A stretch of DNA of 6,074 bases from positions 33,819 through 39,892 of the forward strand of contig NZWZ01000032.1 in the NCBI GenBank assembly GCA_002701745.1, written 5' to 3'. The stretch comes from Flammeovirgaceae bacterium (GTDB lineage: Bacteria; Bacteroidota; Bacteroidia; Cytophagales; MED-G16). Shown piece after piece: positions 1 to 6,074 of the stretch (the stretch's first letter is position 1; each line of letters starts with the position of its first letter). A program made the position numbers and the translations under genes. Under the pieces are notes generated by a model. That model worked only from the letters and a program-made list of their open reading frames with translations. It ran no database searches and was not told the origin of the DNA.

Positions 1-198
1 AATATCATTAATTAAGGTGTCGTCTTCTAATTTTTTTATTAACTCATTAAAGTCAGTATTTTCTTCAATTATTATAAATTTATCATCAGCATTAATTAAA
101 AAATTTGGAGAATATAACATTTGGTAGGTATATACGCTACCTGTAGTAAGTATTGTAGAGAAAATAATTAAAGGAATTAAAATTTTTTTCTTACTCAT
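1..198 (-). CDS. mltG: MltG-like endolytic murein transglycosylase, N-terminal fragment
   Basis: The minus strand is open for 66 codons from an ATG at 198 to the left edge without a stop, so this is the start of a gene that continues outside the window. It begins with a short basic stretch (MSKKKI), then a hydrophobic segment of about 15-18 residues (LIPLIIFSTILTTGSV), which fits a single N-terminal membrane anchor. After that come YSPNF and a polar beta-like stretch (DDKFIIIEENTDFNELIKKLE). This matches the layout of Bacteroidota MltG (YceG-like): anchor, a YxPN-type segment, then the small LysM-like domain before the catalytic region. MltG is an inner-membrane lytic transglycosylase that cleaves nascent glycan strands and so sets their length. 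The catalytic domain lies outside the window, so the assignment rests on the N-terminus alone. No Shine-Dalgarno sequence is visible (leader AAATATAAA). The gene is divergent from the WbqC-like gene, 27 bp apart. Confidence 0.62.
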   Translation of the reverse strand, partial: MSKKKILIPLIIFSTILTTGSVYTYQMLYSPNFLINADDKFIIIEENTDFNELIKKLEDDTLINDI

Positions 199-213
199 TT
201 TATATTTACTTGT

Positions 214-218
214 AAAGG
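214..218 (+). promoter_or_regulatory. Shine-Dalgarno-like site AAAGG for the WbqC-family gene
   Basis: AAAGG lies 7 bases before the ATG at 226 and could pair with the CCUUU part of the 16S rRNA tail. It supports this ATG as the start. It is the only convincing Shine-Dalgarno-like site in the window: mltG, clpC, fabG and lpd all have A/T-only leaders, as is common in Bacteroidota. Confidence 0.45.
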
Positions 219-225
219 TAATAAT

Positions 226-831
226 ATGATTTTAGTTCAACCACAATATTTGCCAACTGTAAATTTTTTCAAGAAATTAAAGGACAACAAAATTCTTGTT
301 GACTTTAATTCAGATTATTCTCATTTTTTAAATATAAATAAAACTAAAATTGTAAATCGTTCTAATGCCTTTGAAATGGAGGTTCCTTTGATTTTCAGCT
401 CAAAAGATATAAAAATAAAAGAATTAAAAATAGACCATAATAAAAATTGGATTAATGGTCATTTTCAATCTATACAATCTTCGTATGGTAGATTCCCATA
501 TTATATTTATTATGTTGACGAAATAATCAAGATACTTAAACTAAGACATAATTTCCTAATTGATCTAAATTATGACTTATTGACATTGTTTTGTCAATTT
601 TTAGATTTTGAAAATAAAATTGAAAAATTTCAAAATAAAAACAACTTAGAAGACGTAATAGAGGTATATAGTCATTATAATTCATTTTCAAAAAAAGAAG
701 ATGTCGATCAAAAAAGAAATAATTTCTTTCTTGGCAAGGAATTTGATTATGATTATAGTGTGATAGACTTAATTTTCTTAAAAGGGCCTGAATCAGGTTA
801 TTTTATAAGAAATTTTAAAGAAAAAAATTAA
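226..831 (+). CDS. WbqC-family protein (function unknown)
   Basis: This 201-residue protein fits the WbqC family (about 200-230 residues), named after a gene in O-antigen clusters and widespread in Bacteroidota; its biochemical activity is not firmly established. Family-like signs: the N-terminus MILVQPQYLPTVNFFKKL, with the usual aromatic/proline pattern; the basic strand KTKIVNRSN near residues 39-47; the central block near 62-96 (KIKELKIDHNKNW, then H79, SSYGRFPYY), equal to the family's K-I-x-D/E-x-x-I-x-x-x-x-W-x-x-x-H and SAY-x-x-x-P-Y/F pattern; and the C-terminal YSVIDLIFLKGPES (177-190), matching the family's S-I-x-D-L-L-F-x-x-G-P end. No signal peptide or membrane segment is seen, so it is probably cytoplasmic. 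It is very rich in Lys, Asn, Ile and Phe and is the least conserved-looking product here. It has an AAAGG site upstream and may be co-transcribed with clpC 43 bp downstream. The family call is confident; the role is not. Confidence 0.82.
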   Translation: MILVQPQYLPTVNFFKKLKDNKILVDFNSDYSHFLNINKTKIVNRSNAFEMEVPLIFSSKDIKIKELKIDHNKNWINGHFQSIQSSYGRFPYYIYYVDEIIKILKLRHNFLIDLNYDLLTLFCQFLDFENKIEKFQNKNNLEDVIEVYSHYNSFSKKEDVDQKRNNFFLGKEFDYDYSVIDLIFLKGPESGYFIRNFKEKN

Positions 832-850
832 TAGTTTTTTTTATTAAAAT
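812..850 (+). other. Long A:T-only inverted repeat (possible weak RNA hairpin) between WbqC-like gene and clpC
   Basis: Arms at 812-827 and 835-850 can pair over 16 positions: seven A:T pairs (812-818 with 844-850), one A/A mismatch (819/843), one G:T wobble (820/842) and seven A:T pairs (821-827 with 835-841), around a 7-base loop (TTAATAG). The left arm covers the last codons of the WbqC-like gene. The 3' arm contains a run of eight T (835-842). It contains no G:C pair and no T-tract after the stem, so it is not a standard intrinsic terminator. It could be a weak attenuator, a 3'-end stabiliser, or chance in AT-rich DNA. Confidence 0.3.
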
Positions 851-874
851 GAGTTATCCTTACGTTATAAAGTT

Positions 875-3403
875 ATGGAAGCAAAGTTTTCAAATAGAGT
901 TAAAGAAGTAATATCGTTAAGTAGAGAAGAAGCCCTTAGGCTTGGTCATGACTACATTGGTACTGAACACTTATTGCTAGGGGTAATAAGAGAAGGAGAA
1001 GGTGTAGCGATTGGATTACTTAAAAAATTAGGAATTAGTTTAGAAGACCTAAGAGCATCTGTTGAACATAACACTAAAAATACTACATCGTCAAATTTAA
1101 AGAATGTAACTAATATTCCTCTTACTAGACAAACTGAGAAAGTCCTTAAAATAACTTATCTAGAGGCTAAAATATTTAAAAGTAAATTAATTGGGACTGA
1201 GCATTTGTTATTATCTATTCTAAGAGATGAAGATAATATTGCAACCCAAATTCTTGATAAGTTTGATGTAACATATGATGTAGTTAAAGAATTACTTGAG
1301 TATCAAACAAGTAATCCACAAGCGAGTACATCTTCTGAGCCAATGGAGGAAGATGATATGTCTAGTTTAAAAGGCAGCTCTTCTTCTAAAACTCCTAAAA
1401 CTAAGGAAAAGTCTAAGACTCCAATACTTGATAATTTTGGTAAAGACTTAACTAAACTTGCTGAGCAAAATAAATTAGATTCAGTCATTGGTAGAGAAAA
1501 AGAGATTGAAAGAGTTGCTCAAATACTTACTAGAAGAAAGAAAAATAATCCAATTTTAATTGGTGAGCCTGGAGTAGGAAAAACAGCTATTGCTGAAGCA
1601 TTAGCATTAAGAATTACACAAAAGAAAGTATCTAGAATACTTCATAATAAAAGGGTAGTAACCCTAGATTTAGCTTCTTTAGTTGCTGGCACAAAATATC
1701 GTGGGCAGTTTGAAGAAAGAATGAAAGCGGTAATGACTGAAATTGAAAAGTCTGATAACATCATTTTATTTATTGATGAACTTCATACCATTGTTGGAGC
1801 TGGAGGAGCTTCTGGTTCCTTAGATGCATCTAATATGTTCAAACCGGCCCTTGCTAGGGGTGAATTACAGTGTATAGGTGCAACAACTTTAGATGAGTAT
1901 AGACAATATGTTGAAAAAGACGGAGCTTTAGCAAGGAGATTTCAAAACGTTATTATTGATCCTACAACACCTGAGGAAACAGAAAATATTTTAGATAACA
2001 TAAAAGATAAGTATGAAAGTCATCATAATGTTATTTATACTAAAGAAGCTATTGAGGCTTGTGTTAAACTTTCAGATAGATATATTAGCGATAGGTTTTT
2101 ACCTGATAAGGCTATAGATCTAATGGATGAGGCAGGATCAAGAGTTCATATGCATAATCTCGATGTTCCAGAGGTAATCATTGATATTGAAAATAAAATT
2201 GAAGAGATTAAAAGTCAGAAAAATCAGGTTGTTCAAAATCAAAAATATGAGGAAGCGGCTCAATTAAGAGATACCGAAAAAAAATTACTTGCAGAGTTAG
2301 ATGTTCAAAAAAAGAAGTGGATAGAGGAATCAAAGAAAAAGAGACATAAAGTTGAAGAAAAAAACATTGCAGAAGTTATTTCAATGGTGACTGGGATACC
2401 ACTTGAAAGAATTGAACAAAATGAAAGTTCAAGATTGATGTCTATGTCTAAAACTTTATCAAAGAAAGTTGTAGGTCAAGACGATGCAATAGATAAATTA
2501 GTCAGAGCTATTAAAAGAACTAGGGTTGGGTTAAAGGATCCGAAGAAACCTATTGGATCATTTATATTTTTAGGGCCAACTGGTGTAGGTAAAACTGAAT
2601 TAGCTAAAGTTTTGGCTAATGAACTTTTTGATAAAGATGATGCACTAATTAGGGTTGATATGTCAGAATACATGGAGAAATTTTCTATTTCTAGACTTGT
2701 AGGTGCTCCTCCTGGATATGTTGGTTACGAAGAAGGAGGTCAATTAAGTGAGAAAGTAAGAAGAAAGCCTTACAGTGTTATTTTACTTGATGAAATTGAA
2801 AAAGCTCATCCTGACGTATTTAACCTCCTACTACAAATTCTTGATGAGGGATTCTTGACTGATGGCTTAGGTCATAGAGTTGATTTTAGAAATACTATTA
2901 TGATAATGACTTCAAATGTTGGAGCAAGAGATGTTCAAGATTTTGGTGCAGGTATCGGTTTTGATACTAAGTCAAGAGTTGAAAATATTAATGAAAATTT
3001 AAATTCAACAATTGATAAAGCATTACAAAGAACTTTTAATCCTGAATTTATAAATAGACTTGATGATATAATAATATTTAATTCTTTAACTAAAGAAAAT
3101 TTATATCAAATTATAGACATAAACTTAAAAAAGTTGTACTCAAAAGCAGATGAAATAGGTTATTCTATTGATCTAACTAATGAAGCAAAGGATTTCATTA
3201 TTGATAAAGGCTATAACCCAAAATATGGTGCACGTCCGTTGGAGAGAGCTATCCAAAAACATATTGAAGACGTTCTTGCTGAAGAAATTTTATCTGGAAA
3301 TGTGAAACAAGGTGACTTAGTTTTGGCTGACTACGACAAAAAGTCTAAGGGAATTAAAATAACTAAACTAGATACAAAGAAAAATAAGCAAGAATCTAAG
3401 TAA
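875..3403 (+). CDS. clpC: ClpC, ATP-dependent Clp protease ATP-binding subunit (Hsp100 unfoldase)
   Basis: An 842-residue, full-length class I Hsp100 that unfolds proteins and feeds them to ClpP in the cytoplasm. Two Clp_N repeats (about 3-68 and 80-145, each with an IGTEHLLL motif) are followed by a Ser/Lys/Glu-rich linker (about 146-182). AAA1 has Walker A GEPGVGKT (230-237), pore loop KYRG (274-277), Walker B IILFIDE (296-302), sensor GATT (335-338) and arginine finger pair R354/R355. The short middle domain carries a UVR-type motif ([11 protein letters not shown], 456-466), which marks ClpC and separates it from ClpB (long middle domain) and ClpA (none). AAA2 has Walker A GPTGVGKT (567-574), pore loop GYVGYE (614-619), Walker B VILLDE (635-640), arginine finger R728 and sensor 2 GARPLE (785-790). 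IGF at 694-696 sits where the ClpP-docking loop belongs. The start is supported by the typical [14 protein letters not shown]-terminus; there is no Shine-Dalgarno sequence. No CtsR-like gene or operator is seen. All key residues are intact. Confidence 0.97.
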   Translation: MEAKFSNRVKEVISLSREEALRLGHDYIGTEHLLLGVIREGEGVAIGLLKKLGISLEDLRASVEHNTKNTTSSNLKNVTNIPLTRQTEKVLKITYLEAKIFKSKLIGTEHLLLSILRDEDNIATQILDKFDVTYDVVKELLEYQTSNPQASTSSEPMEEDDMSSLKGSSSSKTPKTKEKSKTPILDNFGKDLTKLAEQNKLDSVIGREKEIERVAQILTRRKKNNPILIGEPGVGKTAIAEALALRITQKKVSRILHNKRVVTLDLASLVAGTKYRGQFEERMKAVMTEIEKSDNIILFIDELHTIVGAGGASGSLDASNMFKPALARGELQCIGATTLDEYRQYVEKDGALARRFQNVIIDPTTPEETENILDNIKDKYESHHNVIYTKEAIEACVKLSDRYISDRFLPDKAIDLMDEAGSRVHMHNLDVPEVIIDIENKIEEIKSQKNQVVQNQKYEEAAQLRDTEKKLLAELDVQKKKWIEESKKKRHKVEEKNIAEVISMVTGIPLERIEQNESSRLMSMSKTLSKKVVGQDDAIDKLVRAIKRTRVGLKDPKKPIGSFIFLGPTGVGKTELAKVLANELFDKDDALIRVDMSEYMEKFSISRLVGAPPGYVGYEEGGQLSEKVRRKPYSVILLDEIEKAHPDVFNLLLQILDEGFLTDGLGHRVDFRNTIMIMTSNVGARDVQDFGAGIGFDTKSRVENINENLNSTIDKALQRTFNPEFINRLDDIIIFNSLTKENLYQIIDINLKKLYSKADEIGYSIDLTNEAKDFIIDKGYNPKYGARPLERAIQKHIEDVLAEEILSGNVKQGDLVLADYDKKSKGIKITKLDTKKNKQESK
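3396..3403. other. Convergent 3' overlap of clpC and fabG
   Basis: The fabG stop (TAG on the minus strand, 3396-3398) lies inside the last codons of clpC, and the clpC stop (TAA, 3401-3403) lies inside the last codons of fabG, so the two genes share 8 bp. No hairpin with a T-tract is visible near either stop. Transcription of each gene must therefore end inside, or run through, the other. Confidence 0.95.
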
Positions 3404-4142
3404 CTAGCCCCCCATCTACCTTTATTATTTGACCTGTTATGTAAGATGCTTCATCAGAGGCTAAATATGAACATAAGTTTGCGACGTCATCTATACTACC
3501 AGCTCTTTTTAGAGGAATAGACTCTATCCAGCTTTCTAATAACTTACCATCTCCTTGACTTGTCATGTCAGTTTCTATAAATCCGGGAGCAATTGCATTA
3601 CATCTAATATTTCTAGATCCTAATTCTAATGCTATTGATTTTGTAAATCCATTTATTCCTGCTTTTGAAGCTGAATAATTTGATTGACCTGCATTTCCTT
3701 TTACGCCAACTATAGAGCTAATATTGATAATTACACCTTCTTTTTTTTTCATAAATTCTCTAATTGCACATTTTGTTAGATTAAAACAAGAGTTTAAATT
3801 AATATCAATTACTTTTTTCCATGACTCTTCATCCATTCTTAATAAAAGGTTATCTCTTGTAATTCCTGCGTTATTTATTAGTATATCATATGATCCGAAA
3901 TCTTTAATTACATTATCAATCAGTTCACTACTTTGTTCAAAGCTTGAAGCATCGGATTTATATTTAATTACTTTTACACCATAAGATTTTGCTTTTTCTT
4001 CAACTTCATTTGCAGATGATTCACTACTCAGATAAGTGAATGCAACATTACATCCATCTTTAGCAAATTTTTCAACAATTCCTTTTCCTATACCCTTTGA
4101 ACCTCCAGTAATTATTGCAGTTTTGTTTTTTAGATTTTTCAT
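3396..4142 (-). CDS. fabG: FabG-like 3-oxoacyl-[ACP] reductase (SDR family)
   Basis: A 248-residue classical short-chain dehydrogenase/reductase, the normal size for FabG, which reduces 3-oxoacyl-ACP to 3-hydroxyacyl-ACP with NADPH in type II fatty-acid synthesis. Visible motifs: nucleotide-binding TGGSKGIG (12-19); D64 in KSDAS, where the adenine-ring Asp sits; NNAG (90-93) followed by ITRDNLLLRM, a FabG signature; catalytic tetrad N115, S143, Y156 and K160 (YSASK); and the APGFIETDM loop (185-193). The C-terminus SYITGQIIKVDGG is typical of FabG. The GNAGQSNYSASKAG and ELGSRNIRCNAIAPG blocks match Bacteroidota FabG best as I recall them. The gene stands alone, without acpP, fabD or fabF beside it, which is common in Bacteroidota. 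It is divergent from lpd and convergent with clpC (8-bp overlap). No Shine-Dalgarno sequence precedes the ATG (leader AATTAATTAAT), and no clear promoter could be picked. A different SDR substrate cannot be excluded, but FabG is the best call. Confidence 0.92.
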   Translation of the reverse strand: MKNLKNKTAIITGGSKGIGKGIVEKFAKDGCNVAFTYLSSESSANEVEEKAKSYGVKVIKYKSDASSFEQSSELIDNVIKDFGSYDILINNAGITRDNLLLRMDEESWKKVIDINLNSCFNLTKCAIREFMKKKEGVIINISSIVGVKGNAGQSNYSASKAGINGFTKSIALELGSRNIRCNAIAPGFIETDMTSQGDGKLLESWIESIPLKRAGSIDDVANLCSYLASDEASYITGQIIKVDGGLVT

Positions 4143-4194
4143 ATTAATTAATTGAATGAGCTTAAAATTATATAAACTTTCTTACAAATTTTAA

Positions 4195-4206
4195 GATAAA
4201 ATTATC
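4195..4206. repeat. Small inverted repeat in the fabG-lpd divergent region
   Basis: GATAA-AA-TTATC is a perfect inverted repeat with 5-base arms and a 2-base centre. It lies in the 116-bp region between the divergent starts of fabG and lpd, about 28 bp upstream of the lpd -7 box. Its position would suit an operator, but such short symmetry arises often by chance in AT-rich DNA. Confidence 0.2.
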
Positions 4207-4211
4207 AATAG

Positions 4212-4242
4212 TTTTATTATAAACATTTAGAATATAAATTTG
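4212..4242 (+). promoter_or_regulatory. Candidate Bacteroidota-type promoter for lpd
   Basis: TAAATTTG at 4235-4242 is an exact match to TAnnTTTG, the -7 element of Bacteroidota housekeeping promoters. TTTT at 4212-4215, separated by 19 bp, is in the place of the -33 TTTG element and differs in one base. The expected transcription start would fall near 4248-4250, giving lpd a leader of only about 10 bases (A/T only, no Shine-Dalgarno sequence). The assignment is from consensus matching only. Confidence 0.5.
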
Positions 4243-4258
4243 TCAAAAAAATATAATT

Positions 4259-5647
4259 ATGTCATACAATTTAATAGTTATTGGATCTGGTCCTGGAGGA
4301 TATGTAGCAGCTATTAGAGCTTCTCAACTAGGAATGAAAGTTGCTGTTGTCGAAAAAGAATCTTTAGGTGGAATATGTTTAAACTGGGGATGTATTCCTA
4401 CAAAAGCCCTTCTAAAAAGTGCTCAAGTTTTTGATTATGTTAGTCATTCAAGCGACTATGGTATTAATATTAAAAGTTCAAGTATTGATTTTGATTCTAT
4501 TATAAATAGAAGTAGAGGTGTTGCTGACGGTATGAGTAAAGGTGTTAATTTTTTAATGAAAAAAAATAAGATTGATATCATCAATGGATTTGGTAAAATT
4601 ATTTCCAAAAATGAAGTTGAGGTTGAAGATGATAAAAAAAATAAAAAAAATTATAAAGCTGATAATATAATTATTGCTACTGGGGGTAGATCACGAGAAT
4701 TACCAAATATAAAGCTAGATGGTGAGAAAATTATTGAGTATAGAAAAGCAATGACTTTAAAGAAACAACCTAAATCAATGGTTGTAATTGGTTCAGGTGC
4801 TATTGGTTCAGAATTTGCTTATTTCTATAATAGTATTGGAACTAAAGTTACGTTAGTTGAATATTTACCAAATATTCTTCCATTAGAAGATATAGATGTT
4901 TCCAAGCAGCTAGAAAAGTCATTCAAAAAATCAGGAATTGAGATTTTAACAAATACAGAAGTTAAAGCCGTTTCTTCTAATAGTAAGGGTTGTAAAGTAA
5001 CTTACTCCAGTAACGAAAAAGAATCTGTAATTGATTGCGATGTTGTATTATCAGCGGTTGGAGTTGAAACAAATATCCAAAATATTGGACTTGAAGAGCT
5101 TGGTATAATTACTGAAAAGGGTAAGATAAATGTTGACGATTATTATCAAACTAATATTGATGGTATATATGCGATTGGAGATGTGATAAAAGGGCCAGCT
5201 CTGGCACATGTTGCTTCTGCTGAAGGAATTATATGTGTTGAAAAGATGGCTGGTAAAAATCCAGGGGTTTTAAATTATGATAATATTCCATCATGTACTT
5301 ATTGTAGTCCCGAAGTTGCTTCAGTTGGATTTACTGAAAAGCAAGCCAAAGATCTAGGTTATGAAATAAATGTTGGTAAGTTTCCTTTTTCTGCTTCAGG
5401 AAAAGCAAATGCTGCTGGGCATTCAGATGGATTTGTTAAAGTTATATTTGATAAAAAGTATGGAGAATGGTTAGGATGTCATATGGTTGGTTATAATGTT
5501 ACTGAAATGATAGCTGAAGTAGTTGCTGCAAGAAAATTAGAGACAACTGCTCATGAAATTATAAAGTCAGTACATCCACATCCTACAATGTCAGAAGCAA
5601 TAATGGAAGCAACAGCTGCTGCATATAATGAAGTAATTCACTTATAG
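4259..5647 (+). CDS. lpdA: Dihydrolipoamide dehydrogenase (E3)
   Basis: A 462-residue flavoprotein disulfide reductase of standard length. It reoxidises dihydrolipoyl groups on the E2 of pyruvate and 2-oxoglutarate dehydrogenases (and the glycine cleavage H protein), passing electrons through a disulfide and FAD to NAD+. Seen in order: FAD-binding GSGPGG (9-14); E32 at the end of strand 2 for the ribose; redox-active disulfide C40-x4-C45 in GGICLNWGCIPTKALLKSA; the ATGGRSRELP hinge (140-149); NAD-binding GSGAIGSEF (178-186), with E201 in LVEYLPNILP favouring NAD+; second FAD motif YAIGD (304-308); and the dimerisation domain with catalytic H441 and E446 (HPHPTMSE). All catalytic residues are intact. 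There is no N-terminal lipoyl domain. No E1 or E2 gene adjoins it, so it may be a shared E3. The ATG is fixed by the conserved MSYNLIVIGSGPGG start. It is divergent from fabG and convergent with sucD, with a 6-bp overlap. Confidence 0.97.
   Translation: MSYNLIVIGSGPGGYVAAIRASQLGMKVAVVEKESLGGICLNWGCIPTKALLKSAQVFDYVSHSSDYGINIKSSSIDFDSIINRSRGVADGMSKGVNFLMKKNKIDIINGFGKIISKNEVEVEDDKKNKKNYKADNIIIATGGRSRELPNIKLDGEKIIEYRKAMTLKKQPKSMVVIGSGAIGSEFAYFYNSIGTKVTLVEYLPNILPLEDIDVSKQLEKSFKKSGIEILTNTEVKAVSSNSKGCKVTYSSNEKESVIDCDVVLSAVGVETNIQNIGLEELGIITEKGKINVDDYYQTNIDGIYAIGDVIKGPALAHVASAEGIICVEKMAGKNPGVLNYDNIPSCTYCSPEVASVGFTEKQAKDLGYEINVGKFPFSASGKANAAGHSDGFVKVIFDKKYGEWLGCHMVGYNVTEMIAEVVAARKLETTAHEIIKSVHPHPTMSEAIMEATAAAYNEVIHL
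5642..5647. other. Convergent 3' overlap of lpd and sucD
   Basis: TTATAG at 5642-5647 holds both stop codons: TAG (5645-5647) for lpd on the plus strand and TAA (reverse of 5642-5644) for sucD on the minus strand. The genes share 6 bp and leave no room for an intergenic terminator. Confidence 0.95.
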
Positions 5648-6074
5648 AACTTCTTTTAATTTTGATCCAATATTTGCAGGGGATTCAGCAACAGTTAGTC
5701 CGCTTTCCCTCATTATTTTCATTTTAGCTTCAGCAGTATCGTCTTTACCTCCAATTATTGCACCTGCATGACCCATTCTTTTTCCTTTTGGTGCAGTTTG
5801 ACCTGCAATAAAACCAACTACTGGTTTTTGGTTACCATTATCTTTAATCCATTTTGAAGCTTCAGCTTCATAGTTACCACCTATTTCTCCAATCATAACT
5901 ATACCTGAAGTTTCAGTATCATTCATGAATAATTTTATAGCATCCAAAGTAGAGGTACCAACAATTGGATCGCCACCTATACCAATTGCAGTAGATATTC
6001 CGAACCCTGCTTTAACAACTTGGTCTGCAGCTTCATATGTCAAGGTTCCAGATTTTGAGACTATACCAATATTT
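5642..6074 (-). CDS. sucD: Succinyl-CoA synthetase (ADP/GDP-forming) alpha subunit, C-terminal half
   Basis: The minus-strand frame is open from the right edge to a TAA at 5642-5644, giving the last 143 residues of a protein usually about 290 long; the CoA-binding N-terminal half lies outside. The TTG at 6041-6043 is an internal Leu codon, not the start, because the upstream codons read NIGIVSKSGT, continuing into LTYEAADQV, the conserved GIVSxSGTLTYEA block. Further signs: GIGGDPIVGT, MIGEIGG with the Glu that steadies the phosphohistidine, and GFIAGQTAPKGKRMGHAGAI with the phosphorylated active-site His (codon at 5768-5770). SucD with the SucC beta subunit turns succinyl-CoA, phosphate and NDP into succinate, CoA and NTP in the TCA cycle. 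Compared with the E. coli protein as remembered, there is a one-residue insertion between that Glu and the His. The neighbouring lpd encodes the E3 of the enzyme that makes succinyl-CoA, but it is convergent, not co-transcribed. Confidence 0.96.
   Translation of the reverse strand, partial: NIGIVSKSGTLTYEAADQVVKAGFGISTAIGIGGDPIVGTSTLDAIKLFMNDTETSGIVMIGEIGGNYEAEASKWIKDNGNQKPVVGFIAGQTAPKGKRMGHAGAIIGGKDDTAEAKMKIMRESGLTVAESPANIGSKLKEVL

Noticed and set aside
1303..1488. Minus-strand open frame inside clpC
   Set aside because: It lies opposite the Ser/Lys-rich linker of clpC, has no family resemblance, and clpC is certain on the other strand.
2476..2673. Minus-strand open frame across the clpC AAA2 Walker A region
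   Set aside because: It is an antisense shadow of a strongly conserved coding region.
3404..3440. Run of C after the clpC stop (3408-3413) as a possible terminator or slippery site
   Set aside because: It encodes the conserved GG near the FabG C-terminus on the minus strand (VDGGLVT), no stem forms around it, and both frames are intact.
3724..3984. Plus-strand open frame inside fabG
   Set aside because: It is antisense to the conserved fabG core; low-complexity Ser/Ile/Leu composition is what an AT-rich antisense frame gives.
4163..4192. fabG promoter from near-matches to TAnnTTTG on the minus strand (4163-4170, 4185-4192)
   Set aside because: Each has one mismatch and no -33 element at 19-21 bp; in DNA this AT-rich such matches are expected by chance.
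4620..4655. A-rich tracts inside lpd as possible frameshift sites
   Set aside because: They encode a Lys/Asn/Asp-rich surface loop; the frame continues cleanly into conserved FAD-binding motifs on both sides.
6041..6043. TTG as the start of a 133-residue sucD-like gene
   Set aside because: The frame stays open to the edge and the upstream codons encode the conserved GIVSxSGT block, so this is an internal Leu in a gene cut by the window.

Overview
The window looks like a piece of a compact, very AT-rich bacterial chromosome (about 30% GC by eye) from the Bacteroidota, most likely a free-living flavobacterium-like lineage. This placement rests on protein flavour recalled from family knowledge, not on a search. 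The ClpC N-terminus, the FabG, the Lpd and the WbqC-family protein all read like Bacteroidota versions. Most starts lack a Shine-Dalgarno sequence and have A/T-rich leaders, and an exact TAnnTTTG box (the Bacteroidota -7 promoter element) lies just upstream of lpd.

Layout from left to right: (1) the N-terminal 66 codons of a minus-strand mltG-like endolytic transglycosylase, cut by the left edge; (2) 27 bp away, divergent, a WbqC-family protein on the plus strand; (3) 43 bp further, the same strand, a complete clpC encoding a two-ring AAA+ unfoldase; (4) a convergent fabG on the minus strand whose stop overlaps the end of clpC by 8 bp; (5) a 116-bp divergent intergenic region with a good lpd promoter candidate; (6) a complete lpd (dihydrolipoamide dehydrogenase, E3) on the plus strand; (7) convergent with it and overlapping by 6 bp, the C-terminal half of sucD (succinyl-CoA synthetase alpha), cut by the right edge. 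Nearly all the DNA is coding. The only gaps are 27, 43 and 116 bp, and there are no tRNAs, rRNAs, mobile elements, CRISPR arrays or long repeats.

The genes are housekeeping. Lpd and SucD act at neighbouring TCA-cycle steps: Lpd is the E3 of 2-oxoglutarate dehydrogenase, which makes the succinyl-CoA that SucD/SucC uses. FabG serves fatty-acid synthesis, ClpC protein quality control, MltG peptidoglycan strand length, and WbqC-like an unknown, possibly envelope-related role. The alternating strands show that this is not one functional operon.

I found no convincing new biological system. The points worth a second look are modest: two gene-to-gene convergent 3' overlaps with no visible terminator, a near-leaderless lpd promoter, an all-A:T long hairpin between wbqC-like and clpC, and the ClpP-docking and M-domain features of ClpC.
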